Assembly (NCBI GenBank): GCA_021234155.1
Contig: JAJEKV010000008.1
Span: forward strand, 23,095,106-23,159,105
Direction of reading: 5' to 3'
Length of the DNA stretch: 64,000 bases
Source: Isoetes taiwanensis
Taxonomy: Eukaryota > Streptophyta > Lycopodiopsida > Isoetales > Isoetaceae
Both the position numbers and the translations under genes were made by a program. Below the pieces are notes generated by a model. That model was not told the origin of the DNA. It did no database searches and saw only the letters and a list, made by a program, of their open reading frames with translations. Shown one piece after another: positions 23,328 to 33,755 of this stretch (position 1 is the stretch's first letter; each line of letters starts with the position of its first letter).

Positions 23328-23591
23328 TAGACCCCTGGTAGGCTTTACACACCAGAGGGGTCAATCCGTGATGGGACAAGTTCCTCCTTGTCATCCGGTC
23401 TAGTCCCGCCACCCACAACCAGGCGGGCTCCTGTGCACGGGCCGCATGTAATTGGGAAGTAGTTAGACCCCTGGTAGGCTTTACACACCAGAGGGGTCAA
23501 TCCGTGATGGGACAAGTTCCTCCTTGTCATCCGGTCTAGTCCCGCCACCCACAACCAGGCGGGCTCCTGTGCACGGGCCGCATGTAATTGG
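23328..23591. repeat. 136-bp-spaced duplication (about 128 bp copied)
   Basis: Copies begin TAGACCCCTGGTAGG at 23328 and 23464. The match runs to CATGTAATTGG and then diverges. The second LTR (around 32390-32520) has this segment only once. Confidence 0.88.
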
Positions 23592-23623
23592 ATTTAAACA
23601 TCCAAAGTTAGGTTCCTTTGTTA

Positions 23624-23895
23624 GAGCTTATGATCTTGGGATCTGTAAGGCCTCTAAGGCTGAACTAACATGCTAAACCAGCTTATTGCCTAGCCAAAAG
23701 GTGGCTTTGCACAACAGAATGACTATTTACCTGGCACTTGACCTGCTCCAGATCCTCGAGAGCTTATGATCTTGGGATCTGTAAGGCCTCTAAGGCTGAA
23801 CTAACATGCTAAACCAGCTTATTGCCTAGCCAAAAGGTGGCTTTGCACAACAGAATGACTATTTACCTGGCACTTGACCTGTTCCAGATCCTCGA
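23624..23895. repeat. 136-bp tandem duplication with one mismatch
   Basis: Units 23624-23759 and 23760-23895, starting GAGCTTATGATCTTGG; GACCTGCTCC in the first is GACCTGTTCC in the second. The other LTR carries one copy (about 32654). Confidence 0.9.
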
Positions 23896-23899
23896 AATT

Positions 23900-24400
23900 T
23901 TCATAATCGGCCATGCAATTCGATCATACATGCAAAATTTCAGGGCCTAATTTGGGATATTGAGTGAGCAATTAAGGAAAACCCATTTCTGCAGCAATTT
24001 ATGTAGAACAGAACAAAATTTCTTAATTCAGCCCAAATTAGGCTAAATCAGATGGGGCTTTTCATATTTTCATAATCAGCCATGCACCCATATCATACTT
24101 GCAAAATTTCAGAACCTAATTTGGGATATTGAGTGAGCAAATAGAGAAAAAAAATTTCTTAATTCAGCGTACAATGAAGAATTTTTTAATTCAGCCCAAA
24201 TTAAGCTAAATCAGCTGGGGCTTTTCAGATTTTCATAATCGGCCATGCACCCATATCTTATGTGCAAAATTTCAGAACCTAATTTGGGATATTGAGTGAA
24301 AAACTAAAGAAAAATCATTCTTGCAACAAGTTTTTTGTAAAACAGTGAGAAATCTCTTAAGTCAGCCCAATTTAAGCAAAATTAGATGGAGCTTTTAGGC
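23900..24400. repeat. Three diverged ~170-bp tandem repeats
   Basis: Three units start with ATTTTCATAATCGGCCATGC-like sequence (23895, 24067, 24228) and contain AATTTGGGATATTGAGTGA. They look like an old tandem array within the LTR. Confidence 0.7.
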
Positions 24401-24882
24401 TGAATATGGTCGAAATGACAATCCTACCTTGGTGGATAAGTTTTATGAAAAGATATGATGGATTGAGCAACTAATTGGAGATTCACATGCCAATTTGGAG
24501 TTTGGGTCATTTCTGCGCACTAGTCAGACTCCAATCTAATGAAATCGATGCTAATCTGATGGAAAATTCGAGCAATGTGGAATGATTCTTGGCTGAAGAA
24601 TCCTCTTAACAAATGAAGAGTGTAAAAAAACGAACCCACCAGCACCCACGAGCACCCAAAAAAAAGCAGGAAGCAGCGGTGCTAAAAGCATGCGTCCGAA
24701 CGCATGCTTTTGATACCCACCAGCATACTTTTACCCATCTGTTGTCCAAAGGCGGCTTTTCAGAGCCTGGCAATGCGAATTAGGGTCTTGGCTTGGCCAG
24801 AACGGCTCAAGAGAACCCTAAATGCGAGAGAAGGAAAGGAGCTCAAGGAAAACCCTAAATGTGAAAGAAGAATATGTAGCAA

Positions 24883-25110
24883 AATAACAGGGGGTTCCAG
24901 GGGGATTTGATATAGATATAATTCTTGAAACCATAGACCATATCCCTAAAACAATTCAATGGGTTATTATAAAAAAAAAACATAGATTTAAGATAAAAAA
25001 TAGTCACATATGTAGCCAAATAACAGGGGGTTCCAGGGGGATTTGATATAGATATAATTCTTGAAACCATAGACCATATCCCTAAAACAATTCAATGGGT
25101 TATTATAAAA
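24883..25110. repeat. 136-bp-spaced duplication (about 95 bp copied)
   Basis: The phrase AATAACAGGGGGTTCC occurs at 24883 and 25019. The match runs to the A-run after GGGTTATTAT, after which the two copies continue differently. Confidence 0.85.
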
Positions 25111-25114
25111 AAAA

Positions 25115-25304
25115 AGGCAAACTCGTATTCGACATCTTAAAATCATAGGTGTCCCCAATCATAATTGTAGAGGTTCAATCCCCGTATTTCATATTCTAAA
25201 AGCTTAAGTGAAACCGTGATATAGAGGCTCGGATATACCATCAAAACCTTAGGCAAACTCGTATTCGACATCTTAAAATCATAGGCGTCCCCAATCATAA
25301 TTGA
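25115..25304. repeat. 136-bp-spaced duplication (about 53 bp copied) in shuffled block
   Basis: AGGCAAACTCGTATTCGACA occurs at 25115 and 25251 (offset 136) and a third time at 25513 (offset 262). Together with reused blocks CATAGACCATATCCC and ACATAGATTTAAGAT this makes a mosaic from 24880 to 25570. Confidence 0.75.
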
Positions 25305-25374
25305 GCATAGACCATATCCCTAAAACAATTCAATGGGTTATTATAAAAAAAAAACATAGATTTAAGATAAAAAA

Positions 25375-25467
25375 TAGTCACATTAGCTCACTGGTTAGAT
25401 TGGTTAAAGTAGTCTTATTAGGACATTGAGTTATTTTGGTAGAGGTTCGAATCCCCGTATTTCAATG
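25375..25467 (+). repeat. tRNA-like SINE head (pol III A and B boxes)
   Basis: TAGCTCACTGGTTAGA resembles a tRNA A box and GGTTCGAATCC matches the B box exactly, about 60 bp apart. The longer spacing suits a tRNA with a variable arm or a SINE head. No cloverleaf with a clean acceptor stem could be drawn, so I do not call a tRNA gene. A degenerate B-box copy (GGTTCAATCCCCGTATTTCA) lies at 25171. Confidence 0.5.
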
Positions 25468-25934
25468 GGTTATTATAAAAAAAACATAGATTTAAGATAA
25501 CATCAAAACCTTAGGCAAACTCGTATTCGACATCTTAAAATCATAGGTGTCCCCAATCATAATTGAGCATAATCGAAACGAGAGGTGTCCAGAGGCTCCA
25601 ACATACAGTCTGGGCCGTAGGATTGACAGATCCGACGACTGTGGTAGTCCAGGGTGCACCTCGTTTAGAATATGTAGCCCTTATATAGAAACCCTTAGGG
25701 TTAGGTTAGACATTGGCCAAATGGGATTTTGCCATTTGGCAATGGGGTCCATGGGGTTTATAGTTGTGTATGTTTATTAAACATGCACAACATTCGAGGT
25801 TGCCCCCCTAGGTGTAACTCTTGTTGCCCCCTAGGTGCAACCCTTTACGGCCCTCAAGTACATGTCATTGATGACATGTATGTGTGACGTGGTAGTATAA
25901 TATACGTATTCGGGTCATATATTATGCTGGAACA

Positions 25935-26111
25935 TCACACATCCAGTCTGTTGAATGGGTTTACGATGGCTTCAAATTGAGCAAAGAAGGTTGATTTAGG
26001 CATATCCACCTTCAGAGACTGGTCACGGGCCTTGGTTAAAGCAAATCGAAGGCCATCCTCACTCTCTCTAGCAAGGCCATAATTGTCTCTGAACCTGTTA
26101 GTCTTAGCCAT
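25935..26111 (-). pseudogene. Unrecognised 58-residue frame cut by an LTR
   Basis: Open from MAKTNRFRDNYGLARESEDG through KARDQSLKVDMPKSTFFAQF to a stop that lies within the first bases of LTR 1. The frame is also open upstream to about 26160 (SSQASKFILP). Residue use looks coding. Because the stop is supplied by the LTR, the original protein was probably longer. I do not recognise the family. Confidence 0.4.
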
Positions 26112-26134
26112 TGGCAGAATAAACTTGGAAGCTT

Positions 26135-26406
26135 GAGACGAAACACCAAAAATCTAGTGCAGGGACGGGATTTAGTGTAGTAAAGAGGTAGATCTTTAGG
26201 AAAGGTATGTAATTATTATCAGGGTACAAATTTCAAATATGTTATGAGGGCAGGCTAGGCAGATTTTTTTGAGACGAAACACCAAAAATCTAGTGCAGGG
26301 ACGGGATTTAGTGTAGTAAAGAGGTAGATCTTTAGGAAAGGTATGTAATTATTATCAGGGTACAAATTTCAAATATGTTATGAGGGCAGGCTAGGCAGAT
26401 TTTTTA
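26135..26406. repeat. 136-bp tandem duplication
   Basis: Units 26135-26270 and 26271-26406 starting GAGACGAAACACC; the only difference seen is in the terminal T-run. Confidence 0.9.
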
Positions 26407-26424
26407 TGGCAGACCAAATATGAT

Positions 26425-26495
26425 CAATGTGATGTGTCGTGTGGTGTGGGGTGGGGTGGGGTGGTGTGGGGTGGGGTGGGGTAGGGTGCATGATA
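26425..26495. repeat. GGGGT/GTGGGGTG simple repeat
   Basis: A G/T-rich patch of GTGGGGTGGGG units, asymmetric between strands. Confidence 0.85.
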
Positions 26496-26559
26496 TTTAT
26501 GGTGTCATATGGGTTTGTGCATGTTAAATGTATGATATGTGTGGATTCATTAATTTAAT

Positions 26560-27290
26560 TATTCTCCCACCCACACACCCCTTCCCCTCCCAACCCCCCC
26601 ACCCCCGTCCTCCTCCACCACACACCCCTTCTCCCCAACCCGTCCCACCACAATCCGCCACCACCACATTCACCACATTCTTCATTACCACCACACTAGC
26701 TACATTTCATCCACCGCCACCACACTTCACCACATTCACCACCACTACATTTCATCACACAATCTGTCACCACCACAGTTCACCACATTTGTCACCACTA
26801 TCAAACCACATAACACTTCACCATCTATCCTACCACTACATTTCATCCACCATAGACCACCACCACATCTTTGCCACCACCACATTTATCACCACACATC
26901 TCCCATTACCACATGCACCACATTCTCCATTACCAACACATTTGAAGCCCACCATCTCACCACCCACCCACCACCCCAGTCCACCATCTCCCACCACCAT
27001 ACTCCACCACCCTGCACGATGTCCCACCACTCCTTGCTACCGCCACACATTTGGTGTATAGTATGTGTGGTGGATGGTGTACTCCACCATCTCCCACCAC
27101 CACCCACCACCCCAGTCCACCATCTCCCACCACCATACTCCACCACCCTGCACGATGTCCCACCACTTGATGTGTGTGATGCATGGTGTGGTGTGGTGTG
27201 TGATAATGTATACAACACTAAGGTGCTCAGTCTGGTGAATATGATGAGTGTGGGGCATAGTATGGTGCATGGTGTGGTGTGGTATACACA
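26560..27290. repeat. CCACCA-rich low-complexity tract followed by TGGTGTG tract
   Basis: About 450 bp of CCACCACA/CATTCACCAC type repeats, then from 27050 alternating with TGGTGTGGTGTG repeats that are partly complementary. A 136-bp-spaced copy lies inside. The open frames it generates (Pro/His/Thr-rich on plus, Gly/Trp/Val-rich on minus) are products of the repeat. Confidence 0.85.
26964..27168. repeat. 136-bp-spaced duplication in CCACCA tract (about 68 bp copied)
   Basis: CCACCCCAGTCCACCATCTC is at 26971 and 27107; the match ends at GATGTCCCACCACT. Confidence 0.8.
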
Positions 27291-27449
27291 TCCTAACAGT
27301 TTAGTGTTTATTTTATGTGGATGCTATTGTTCAAGAGGTTCAAGGACCAACATCCACAAATTAAGGTTCGTCTTTGAGCTTTTGAGAAGCTAAAACCTTG
27401 GTTTGTTTTGAAATTGAAGGACTTCAATAGTTGTTGTTGCATTTAGCAT

Positions 27450-28560
27450 GTGAGGATGCAAATGCTAGTGGATGGACATTGCACTTGCACCTATGATATA
27501 TGTAGATCACATGAACTTGGTCAATGCAAGGCACACCAACATAGAATTGCAAGTACAAGAAGCCTGTGGAGATCTATATTGGGTCCAAAGAGTGAATTAG
27601 ATGAGTTTCACAAGAAGGCATGCATCCTTGGAGATTTTGAGTTGTGTGGAATCAAGAAGTTTCAGACCTGTCCCATGGAAGAAAGTGGCAGTAACAGAAA
27701 AGTGAAATGGGAGTATATTGATTATGAAAAAGATAAGGTCTGGTTGGAGATTGACTCATCAGTACAATGAGACAGAACCCAAGGAGCTTCTAGATAAACT
27801 GAAAGAGGGTCTAAAAGTCTTTCCACTGCATAATTTCAGGTATCAATATGCATATCTTTCGGTAATGGATTTGCAGAGAACTATACATTCAAGGACCAAG
27901 AGGAGGTGCAATCGATGTGCTGGATCAATAACCAGATTACCATTTTGGTTCAAATAACATATTAGTATGACTCAATGGCCGATGAGATTATCAAGGAAAC
28001 ACATTACTATGTATCAGATGATAGGGAATACGATACTTTGTTCATGCAACATTGCTTCATGAAGCACCACAAATATCTGGAGCAGAAAGGAAGGGTGCCA
28101 AAGAGACATTATGAATTTTCAGATGGTGCAGGATCTCAATTCAAGGCTTCTAGACCATTTTACTTTGTTGCTAGGTATACAAACGATACTGAAGTCTATA
28201 TGATGTGGAATTTTTTTGGTTCTAACCATGGGAAAGGTGAACATGATGGCAAGACTGTTGAGCTGAAGAGATGATTAAGACAACTGCAATTAAAATGCAA
28301 CAGTATAAAATTGGGTAATGCTCATGAAGTGGTAGAAGTTGCTGAAGAAATGTTTACTTGTGGAACATCCGAGTGGATGAAACTGAAACCAGGAAGAGGA
28401 AAAATATAAAAAGATTCTTTTGGGAAGTCAAGGTGGAGGATATAGATAGAAAGAAAGCATAGGGTGCAGAAAGGATTTTGGACACTAGGCAGATCCATTG
28501 TGTACATGCATTCAATCCTGAATCTCCATTGCCATCACAAAAAACTTGCAACTGCAAATT
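27450..28560 (+). pseudogene. Transposase-like protein relic (HGKGEHDG family), copy 1
   Basis: Pieces in different frames form one decayed protein. These are a Cys/His-containing start (CRSHELGQCKAHQHR), a middle with LHNFRYQYAYL, and the best part at 27975-28274: KETHYYVSDDREYDTLF, KHHKYLEQKG, YEFSDGAGSQFK and WNFFGSNHGKGEHDG. It goes on with EVAEEMFTCGTSEWM, with stops. A homologue lies at 60314-60687 on the other strand. The spaced acidic residues (SDG, EHDG) and two degenerate copies suggest a DDE-type transposase, but I cannot name the superfamily. Left neighbour is simple repeat; right neighbour is a copia fragment. Confidence 0.5.
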
Positions 28561-28669
28561 CTCTGAGCAATATACAATTCCAAACTATTTGGTTCCTTTT
28601 AAATACTTTAGAACCTTTTTTTTGTCATCCAATGCTCTTTTCTAGGACTTGATTGTATGACTCAAGACA

Positions 28670-29015
28670 TTCACACTAAAAAAATATCTGGCCTTCTTGA
28701 ATTTGCAATATACATCAAGCATCTAATGCATTCTCTGTACGATATCTTCTCCATTTCTAATCTTTCGGCTTCATTTCGAGGAGACATTAAATTAGACAAT
28801 TTAATCCCTGGCACCATTGGATTTCGAATAGGATTGCAGCCCAACATCTTAAACCTTCTCCTTCTATATTTTTGGTCTGAGACAAAGCAAGCATTTTCTT
28901 GTGCCTATTTCTATAAGCCTCAATACCCAGAAACTTATGTAACTCTCCTAAGTCGCTCATTTTAAATCTTTTGTTCAACAAGGATTTGCAATGATTTAGA
29001 ATCTGCACAATACTA
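28670..29015 (-). pseudogene. Copia reverse transcriptase fragment
   Basis: Minus-strand translation gives LLNKRFKMSDLGELHKFLG and LALSQTKNIE. After a frameshift it continues as EMEKISYRECIRCLMYIANS and RRPDI, the conserved end of copia reverse transcriptase before RNase H. It abuts the gag of LTR element 2 at about 29010, so one element broke the other. Confidence 0.85.
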
Positions 29016-29749
29016 GCTTCCATCTTTGTCGTGCCCTGCCTCCCCTGCCTCCTCTCCGATTCTGATTGCAGCCCTATGTCTTCCGGAGTATTCATCCACC
29101 GGTACTGCTATCATCTCCCTGTAGTCGCCGAACATGGACTTAGAAGGTGTTAAGTTGATACTGCCTCTATCCTGTTCGACTGGTGCTGCTGCCGAGGTGC
29201 TGGGTAGGAGCGCACTCGTTGTTTTCCTTCTGATTCCCATATGCTCCTGGATCACTATGAACTCCTCCTCTGTGGGTAACTCCTGTTGTGCCATCATTTG
29301 CCTAATGCCAGTGTAGGCTTCTATGTCTGTCGATGATTGGCCAGTGTACGTTCGGGCCTCCCTTATGCTGATGGGGAAGTCCTGTGTCTCCTGTCGATGA
29401 AGTCATCAAGGTCCGGTTGTTGACGTAAGAGATGTAGGAGCTCGTCTATCCTATAGCCCCTGTCCCTGCACTCTAGAAGGTTCTTGATGTCATGTAGGGT
29501 CAGGTATGCTTCTCCTTGGATGATGACCGGGGTTAGACTGGTGATGCCTAACCCAAGTGGTGGAGCTGTCTTTGTTGCTCTTAATCCCTCCTCGAAGCTC
29601 GGAAGGTCCTCCTCTGCTTGTTGCCTTTCTTGAGTGGGGTCGACGTCGATGATGTCTTCCATGTCCGACCCACGTCCTTCATCTTCCTCCTGCTCTTCCC
29701 TCTCGTACTCCAGGAGCATCTGTTCTTCTTCTTCTGCTGCCATGGCCAT
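29013..29749 (-). pseudogene. Gag-like region of LTR element 2
   Basis: Two consecutive frames. The first (29749-29363) starts MAMAAEEEEQMLLEYEREEQ, is very acidic, and includes EAYLTLHDIKNLLECRD. The second (29297-29013) starts MMAQQELPTEEEFIVIQEHM. They follow the leader and its TATA box directly, the expected place of gag. A frameshift or stop separates them. I find no zinc knuckle or protease, so the call rests on position and composition. Truncated by copia sequence at 29015. Confidence 0.5.
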
Positions 29750-29859
29750 GGGCTCAAGCTCTAGGGGTTATTAAACAAATAAAGAAGTGCCTCTGGGAGC
29801 TGGAAAATTGCCTTAGAGTGAGGAGCAAAGGGGTAGGGTGCAAATGAGGGTTGTGGTCC

Positions 29860-29868
29860 TATTTATAG
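29860..29868 (-). promoter_or_regulatory. TATA box upstream of gag, element 2
   Basis: Minus strand TATAAATAGGACC, about 110 bp before the gag ATG at 29749 and identical in the core to that of element 1. Confidence 0.5.
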
Positions 29869-30037
29869 ACAAAACCCTAATTTTGGAAAATTTTAAGGTT
29901 AGGGAATATCTATGATTCTAAAGTGCTGCTATGCAATTCATAGACAAACTAGGTTAAAGAGTGCATTCTAAGCATCATATTGCAACAAATTTCATCTAAT
30001 TTGGAGAAAGTTGGGGCAAGTTGGGTTAATTTTGGTC

Positions 30038-31475
30038 TGACCACTCACACAGTGCACGAGAGGCTAATCCGAGAATGACGGATTTGGTCCTGGCGCACTC
30101 TGTGAGGGGTGTGGCCCTATTTGGGTCGAGGATAACTCAAAACATGCAAATTAAAGGTCAAATCCTACTTATCTCGATGAGTTAGGTTGGATTGCGCCCT
30201 TACTTTCTTCATTTGGACAAGTCTTGGCATAGATCAGGGGTCGACCACTCACACAGTGCGCGAGAGGCTAATCCGAGAATGATGGATTTGGTCCTGGCGC
30301 ACTCTGTGAGGGGTGGAACTCCGTTTGGGTCTAGGATGGCTCAATTTCTATAATCTAAGGGTCAAATCCTATTTATCTCAATGAGGTGGGTTGAATTATG
30401 CCCTTACTTTCTACATTTGGCCATGTATTGGCAAAGATCAGTGGTCGACCACTCACACAGTGCGCGAGAGGCTAATCCGAAAATCTCGGATTGGGTCCTG
30501 GCGCACTCTGTGAGGGGTGGGGCCAAAACGACTGAGTTTTGCTCCAAATTTGGTAATTCCAAATGTAGATACCATTAGTACAACCTAATTACTTATGATT
30601 TTGCACATTAACATGTTCAAAACTTAATTTTGTATTTACCTTGTATTACTTGTTTCGTTTGTAGAGGTGTTTGCCTCAGTGCTTCCTCTCTTGGGTCTGC
30701 CTTTTCACTCTCCTCCCTTATGTTGGCAGTACATCCCCTGGGTCTTCAATGTCTTCAAAAAGTCGTGCTCCTTGCTCTTCTGTGGCTCTAGCCTTGTACT
30801 ACAAAAGCTATTGCTTCTATTTCTAAATAACTGTAGTTTGGAAGACAGAATTTAGGGTTTGAGCTATTTTGGTCATTTTAAGGTGGATCATAAATGGGTT
30901 CTAGACTCTTTAATGGTCCTAAGGCAACAAATTTCAGGTGATTTGGAGCTGTATAGCTCAAGTTATGAGGGTTCAAAGTTTTGACCCCTCACACAGTGCA
31001 CGAGAGGCTAATCCGAAAATGTCGGATTGGCCCTGGGCGCACTCTGTGAGTAGTCACCACCTGTTTAGGTCCTAGATGACTCTACGAAGTTGATATGAAG
31101 GCCAAATCCTACTTATTTTGCAGAGTTATGGCGGTTTATGCCCTTAATTTCTACATTGGGACAAGTCTAGACATAGATCAGTGGCCCAACACTCACACAG
31201 TGCGCAAGGAGTACTTCCAAAATTTTTGGATTGGCCCTGGGGGCACTCTGTGAGTGGTCACTACTTTTTGGCTCTAACTTTAGTTTTATAAACAGTTTCT
31301 TAGTGTTAGAACATACATTCCTAGCTTAAATTCAAGCTCTAAGCTACCCTGACCTATCAGATTGCTCTAATTATGCATCTATCTAGGTCAACATGGGTCA
31401 AACCACTCACACAGTGCGCGAGAGGCAAATCCAAGAATATCGGATTGGCTCTGGGCGCACTCTGTGAGGGGTCAC
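30038..31475. repeat. Array of six nested hairpins, element 2
   Basis: Copies at about 30038, 30243, 30446, 30980, 31183 and 31401, with the same outer stem (ACTCACACAGTGCGC with GCGCACTCTGTGAG) and inner stem as element 1. The number, order and approximate spacing match. The fourth to sixth carry inner-stem variants such as AATCCGAAAATGTCGGATT, where the pairing AATCCG/CGGATT is kept. Confidence 0.85.
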
Positions 31476-31676
31476 ATCTTTTTTGCCATGATTTCTAGGG
31501 TTTTTGCTAAAATTTCGTACTAACTTTAGCATTTATCTACTTGCTGCACTAGAGATTGGAAATTGTTTTTCCCAATTTTCGAGGTTCATGCTTGGGTGGC
31601 TGTTCCCAAGACTGGAAGTTTACTGTTAGTCCTAATAGGGAATGGTCAGTGCTCGATCTTGGTCTACCAAGATCAT

Positions 31677-31688
31677 GCTCTGATATCA
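31677..31688 (-). promoter_or_regulatory. Primer-binding site of LTR element 2
   Basis: GCTCTGATATCA is the reverse complement of TGATATCAGAGC, one base off the canonical site, and lies one base from the LTR edge at 31690. Confidence 0.75.
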
Positions 31689-31689
31689 C

Positions 31690-33208
31690 TGTGACGTCCC
31701 CTACTTCGTCTACGATGCTCCCATCATATTCGAAGGCGGAGTTCATCCCCCTGATAGCCAAACTAGCAGGGGCCATCCACCTGACACCAATCCCATGAAC
31801 TGGGCCAGTGAGGGAAGAGTGGATGGGTCATTTGCCCGTCTTCCTTCGGGACCGTCCTAGCTGCGAAAACGTGAATAAACATGAGCACATAACATCAATA
31901 AGTTCACCTCGAAGGGTGAACACCTCATAACATCACATATACAACAACATCAAATAACATCAACATGGGGAGATCCTGTTCAGGGCTCAGACTCATAGGG
32001 GATCGACTGACGGCTTGGGTCTCCAGAAGTCAATGCAGACCGAATCATGGCAATGGATTGGGCTGGCATAAGAACATGGCTGTTGGGTAGTCCACTCCAT
32101 CCGCCCCTCCCGTGCACACTTTGCAGAGTACGTTGACAAGTATTGGGACCGGACCGTAGCCTAACGGGTATAGCCAAGAGGGCTACTACTGGGTTGCATC
32201 TTCCCAGTCCCGATGAGGCAGGAGGAGAGTCACCTCTCCTCCAGGGGCATCCATGCCCATCACAGGTGGCTAGAGGGCCATTGCCCTTATTCGACTTGAA
32301 CCTCATGGAAGGCGACGCATCACCCCAGAGGTGTCGAGCTCATGCCTTGCCCACACTCAGTGGCAAACCATTAAGCCTAGCTCACTAAGATTCCTGGTAG
32401 GCTTTACACACCAGAGGGATCAATCAATGATGGGACAAATCCCCCTTATTCCACCAGTCTAGCCCACCAGTCTAGCCCCTCCACCTACAACCAGGCGGGC
32501 TCTTGTGCATGGGCCGCAGGCTTTTAAGGTCTCTACCCCCCTTCCTAATACACGGGAGAGCATAGAATGAACACCATAATCATCAAAGAACTGAATTGTA
32601 GAATAACATCTAATCTACCTACATAAACATCCAAAGTTAGGTTCTTTTGTTAGAGCTTATGATCTCGGGATCTATAAGGCCTCTAAGGCTGAACTAACAC
32701 GCTAAACCAGCTCATTGCCAAGCTAAAAGGCGGCTTTGCACAACAGAATGACCATTTACCTGGCCCCTAACTTGCTCCAGATTCTCGGAATGCGTCCATG
32801 CTTCTGATCCTGCTGAAGACTGCTGCTGCTCTAGAAGATCTATTGTGCAAGGGCAGCTTTTTAGAGCCTGGCAATGCGAACTAGAGTCCTGGCTTGGCTG
32901 GAATGGCTCTATGAAACCCTAATTGCGAAAAAGGAAGATGGGTTTAGGGTTTAAGGGGGAAGCCCTTATATAGAAACCCTTAGGGTTAAGTTAACATTGG
33001 CCAAATGGGGTTTTGCCATTTGGCATGGGGTTTATAGTTGCATATGTTTATTAAATATGCACAACATACGAGGTTGCCCCTTAGGTGCAACCCTTGCCCC
33101 CTAGGCGCAACCCTCTCCGTCTCGCTAGTACTTGTCATAATGACATGTACGTGTGACGTGGCAATATAATATACATATTTGGGGCATATATTATACTGAA
33201 ACGTCACA
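31690..33208 (-). mobile_element. 5' LTR of element 2
   Basis: Begins TGTGACGTCCCC and ends GAAACGTCACA on the plus strand, giving inverted TGTGACGT/ACGTCACA ends. About 1.52 kb, without the duplications found in the LTR of element 1. A minus-strand TATATAAG lies at 32965-32973. The LTRs of elements 1 and 2 differ by many substitutions, so they are two insertions of a family rather than the two LTRs of one young element. Confidence 0.8.
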
Positions 33209-33755
33209 GCATAGGTCCCTGCACGGCGGTAGTCCAGGCGCAGCTGGGGCACCTAGGGTGTTGAGGCAGTAGATGCACAGGGAGCTTGTCAATGGAGATG
33301 CACGAACAGGGGCTGGTATCTGAGTCCACTTCCTCGTCCTGAGTGTCTGTTCCAATGGAAAAATGGGTAACCAGGTGCAGATCCTGTTCCTCAACCAGCA
33401 GATAATCCACCACACTAGAGACGCCCCCTTGGTTCTCCTGTCTACAAGTGCAGCAGCTGGAAGATGGCCATTGTGCCAACCCATTACAAATAGGAAAAAT
33501 GGGTAACCAGGTGCAGATCCTGTTCCTCAACCAGCAGATAATCCACCACACTAGAGACGCCCCCTTGGTTCTCCTGTCTACAAGTGCAGCAGCTGGAAGA
33601 TGGCCATTGTGCCAACCCATTACAAATAACCAGGTCAAAGATACTACCCAAAGAAATTAAAGTCGCCAAGCAACATAACCTTGCCCAACTGTTTGTGCTG
33701 CTGTATGTCATCATATAGATCGACATAGGGATCCAATCTATCCCTCTTGCAGCAG
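33209..33755. other. Unassigned sequence holding a 136-bp duplication
   Basis: Apart from the duplication at 33357-33628 I see no recognisable coding sequence. The minus-strand frames at 33191-33638 repeat the same peptide because of the duplication. Confidence 0.5.
33357..33628. repeat. 136-bp tandem duplication
   Basis: GGAAAAATGGGTAACC at 33357 and 33493; the copies match to TTACAAATA with no mismatch seen. Confidence 0.9.

Larger units (their letters stand above)
22615..25939 (-). mobile_element. 5' LTR of element 1, with internal insertions
   Basis: It starts TGTGACATCCCC and ends AACATCACA, and aligns with the 1.5-kb LTR at 31690-33208. Shared blocks include CAACCAGGCGGGCTC, GCCAAATGGG and the tail GTGTGACGTGG. 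The extra 1.8 kb comes from two 136-bp duplications, a stretch of diverged ~180-bp repeats (23900-24600) and a shuffled block with a tRNA-like head (24700-25570). A TATATAAG box on the minus strand (25681-25688) is shared with the other LTR. No downstream coding part of the element survives. Confidence 0.75.
29780..31676 (-). mobile_element. 5' leader of LTR retrotransposon 2
   Basis: It aligns along its length with 20540-22601 of element 1, including the TATA box, hairpin positions and the phrase around CCTCTCTTGGGTCTG. The primer site is at its right end. At about 1.9 kb it is unusually long for a leader. Confidence 0.75.

Noticed and set aside
25375-25467. A tRNA gene
   Set aside because: A and B boxes are present, but no acceptor stem, anticodon stem or discriminator could be placed; it is kept as a SINE-like head only.
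26528-27061. 177-codon Pro/His/Thr-rich frame and its Trp/Gly-rich opposites
   Set aside because: Direct translation of CCACCA-type simple repeat; composition follows the repeat in every frame.
20774-31475. CRISPR array, because of regularly spaced repeats
   Set aside because: Units are ~75-bp hairpins spaced ~205 bp apart in plant retrotransposons; spacers are homologous between the two arrays, and no cas genes exist.
22615-33208. LTRs at 22615 and 31690 as the two ends of one element
   Set aside because: Each LTR has its own primer site, leader and hairpin array on the same side, and the LTRs differ at many positions, so they are two separate 5' ends.
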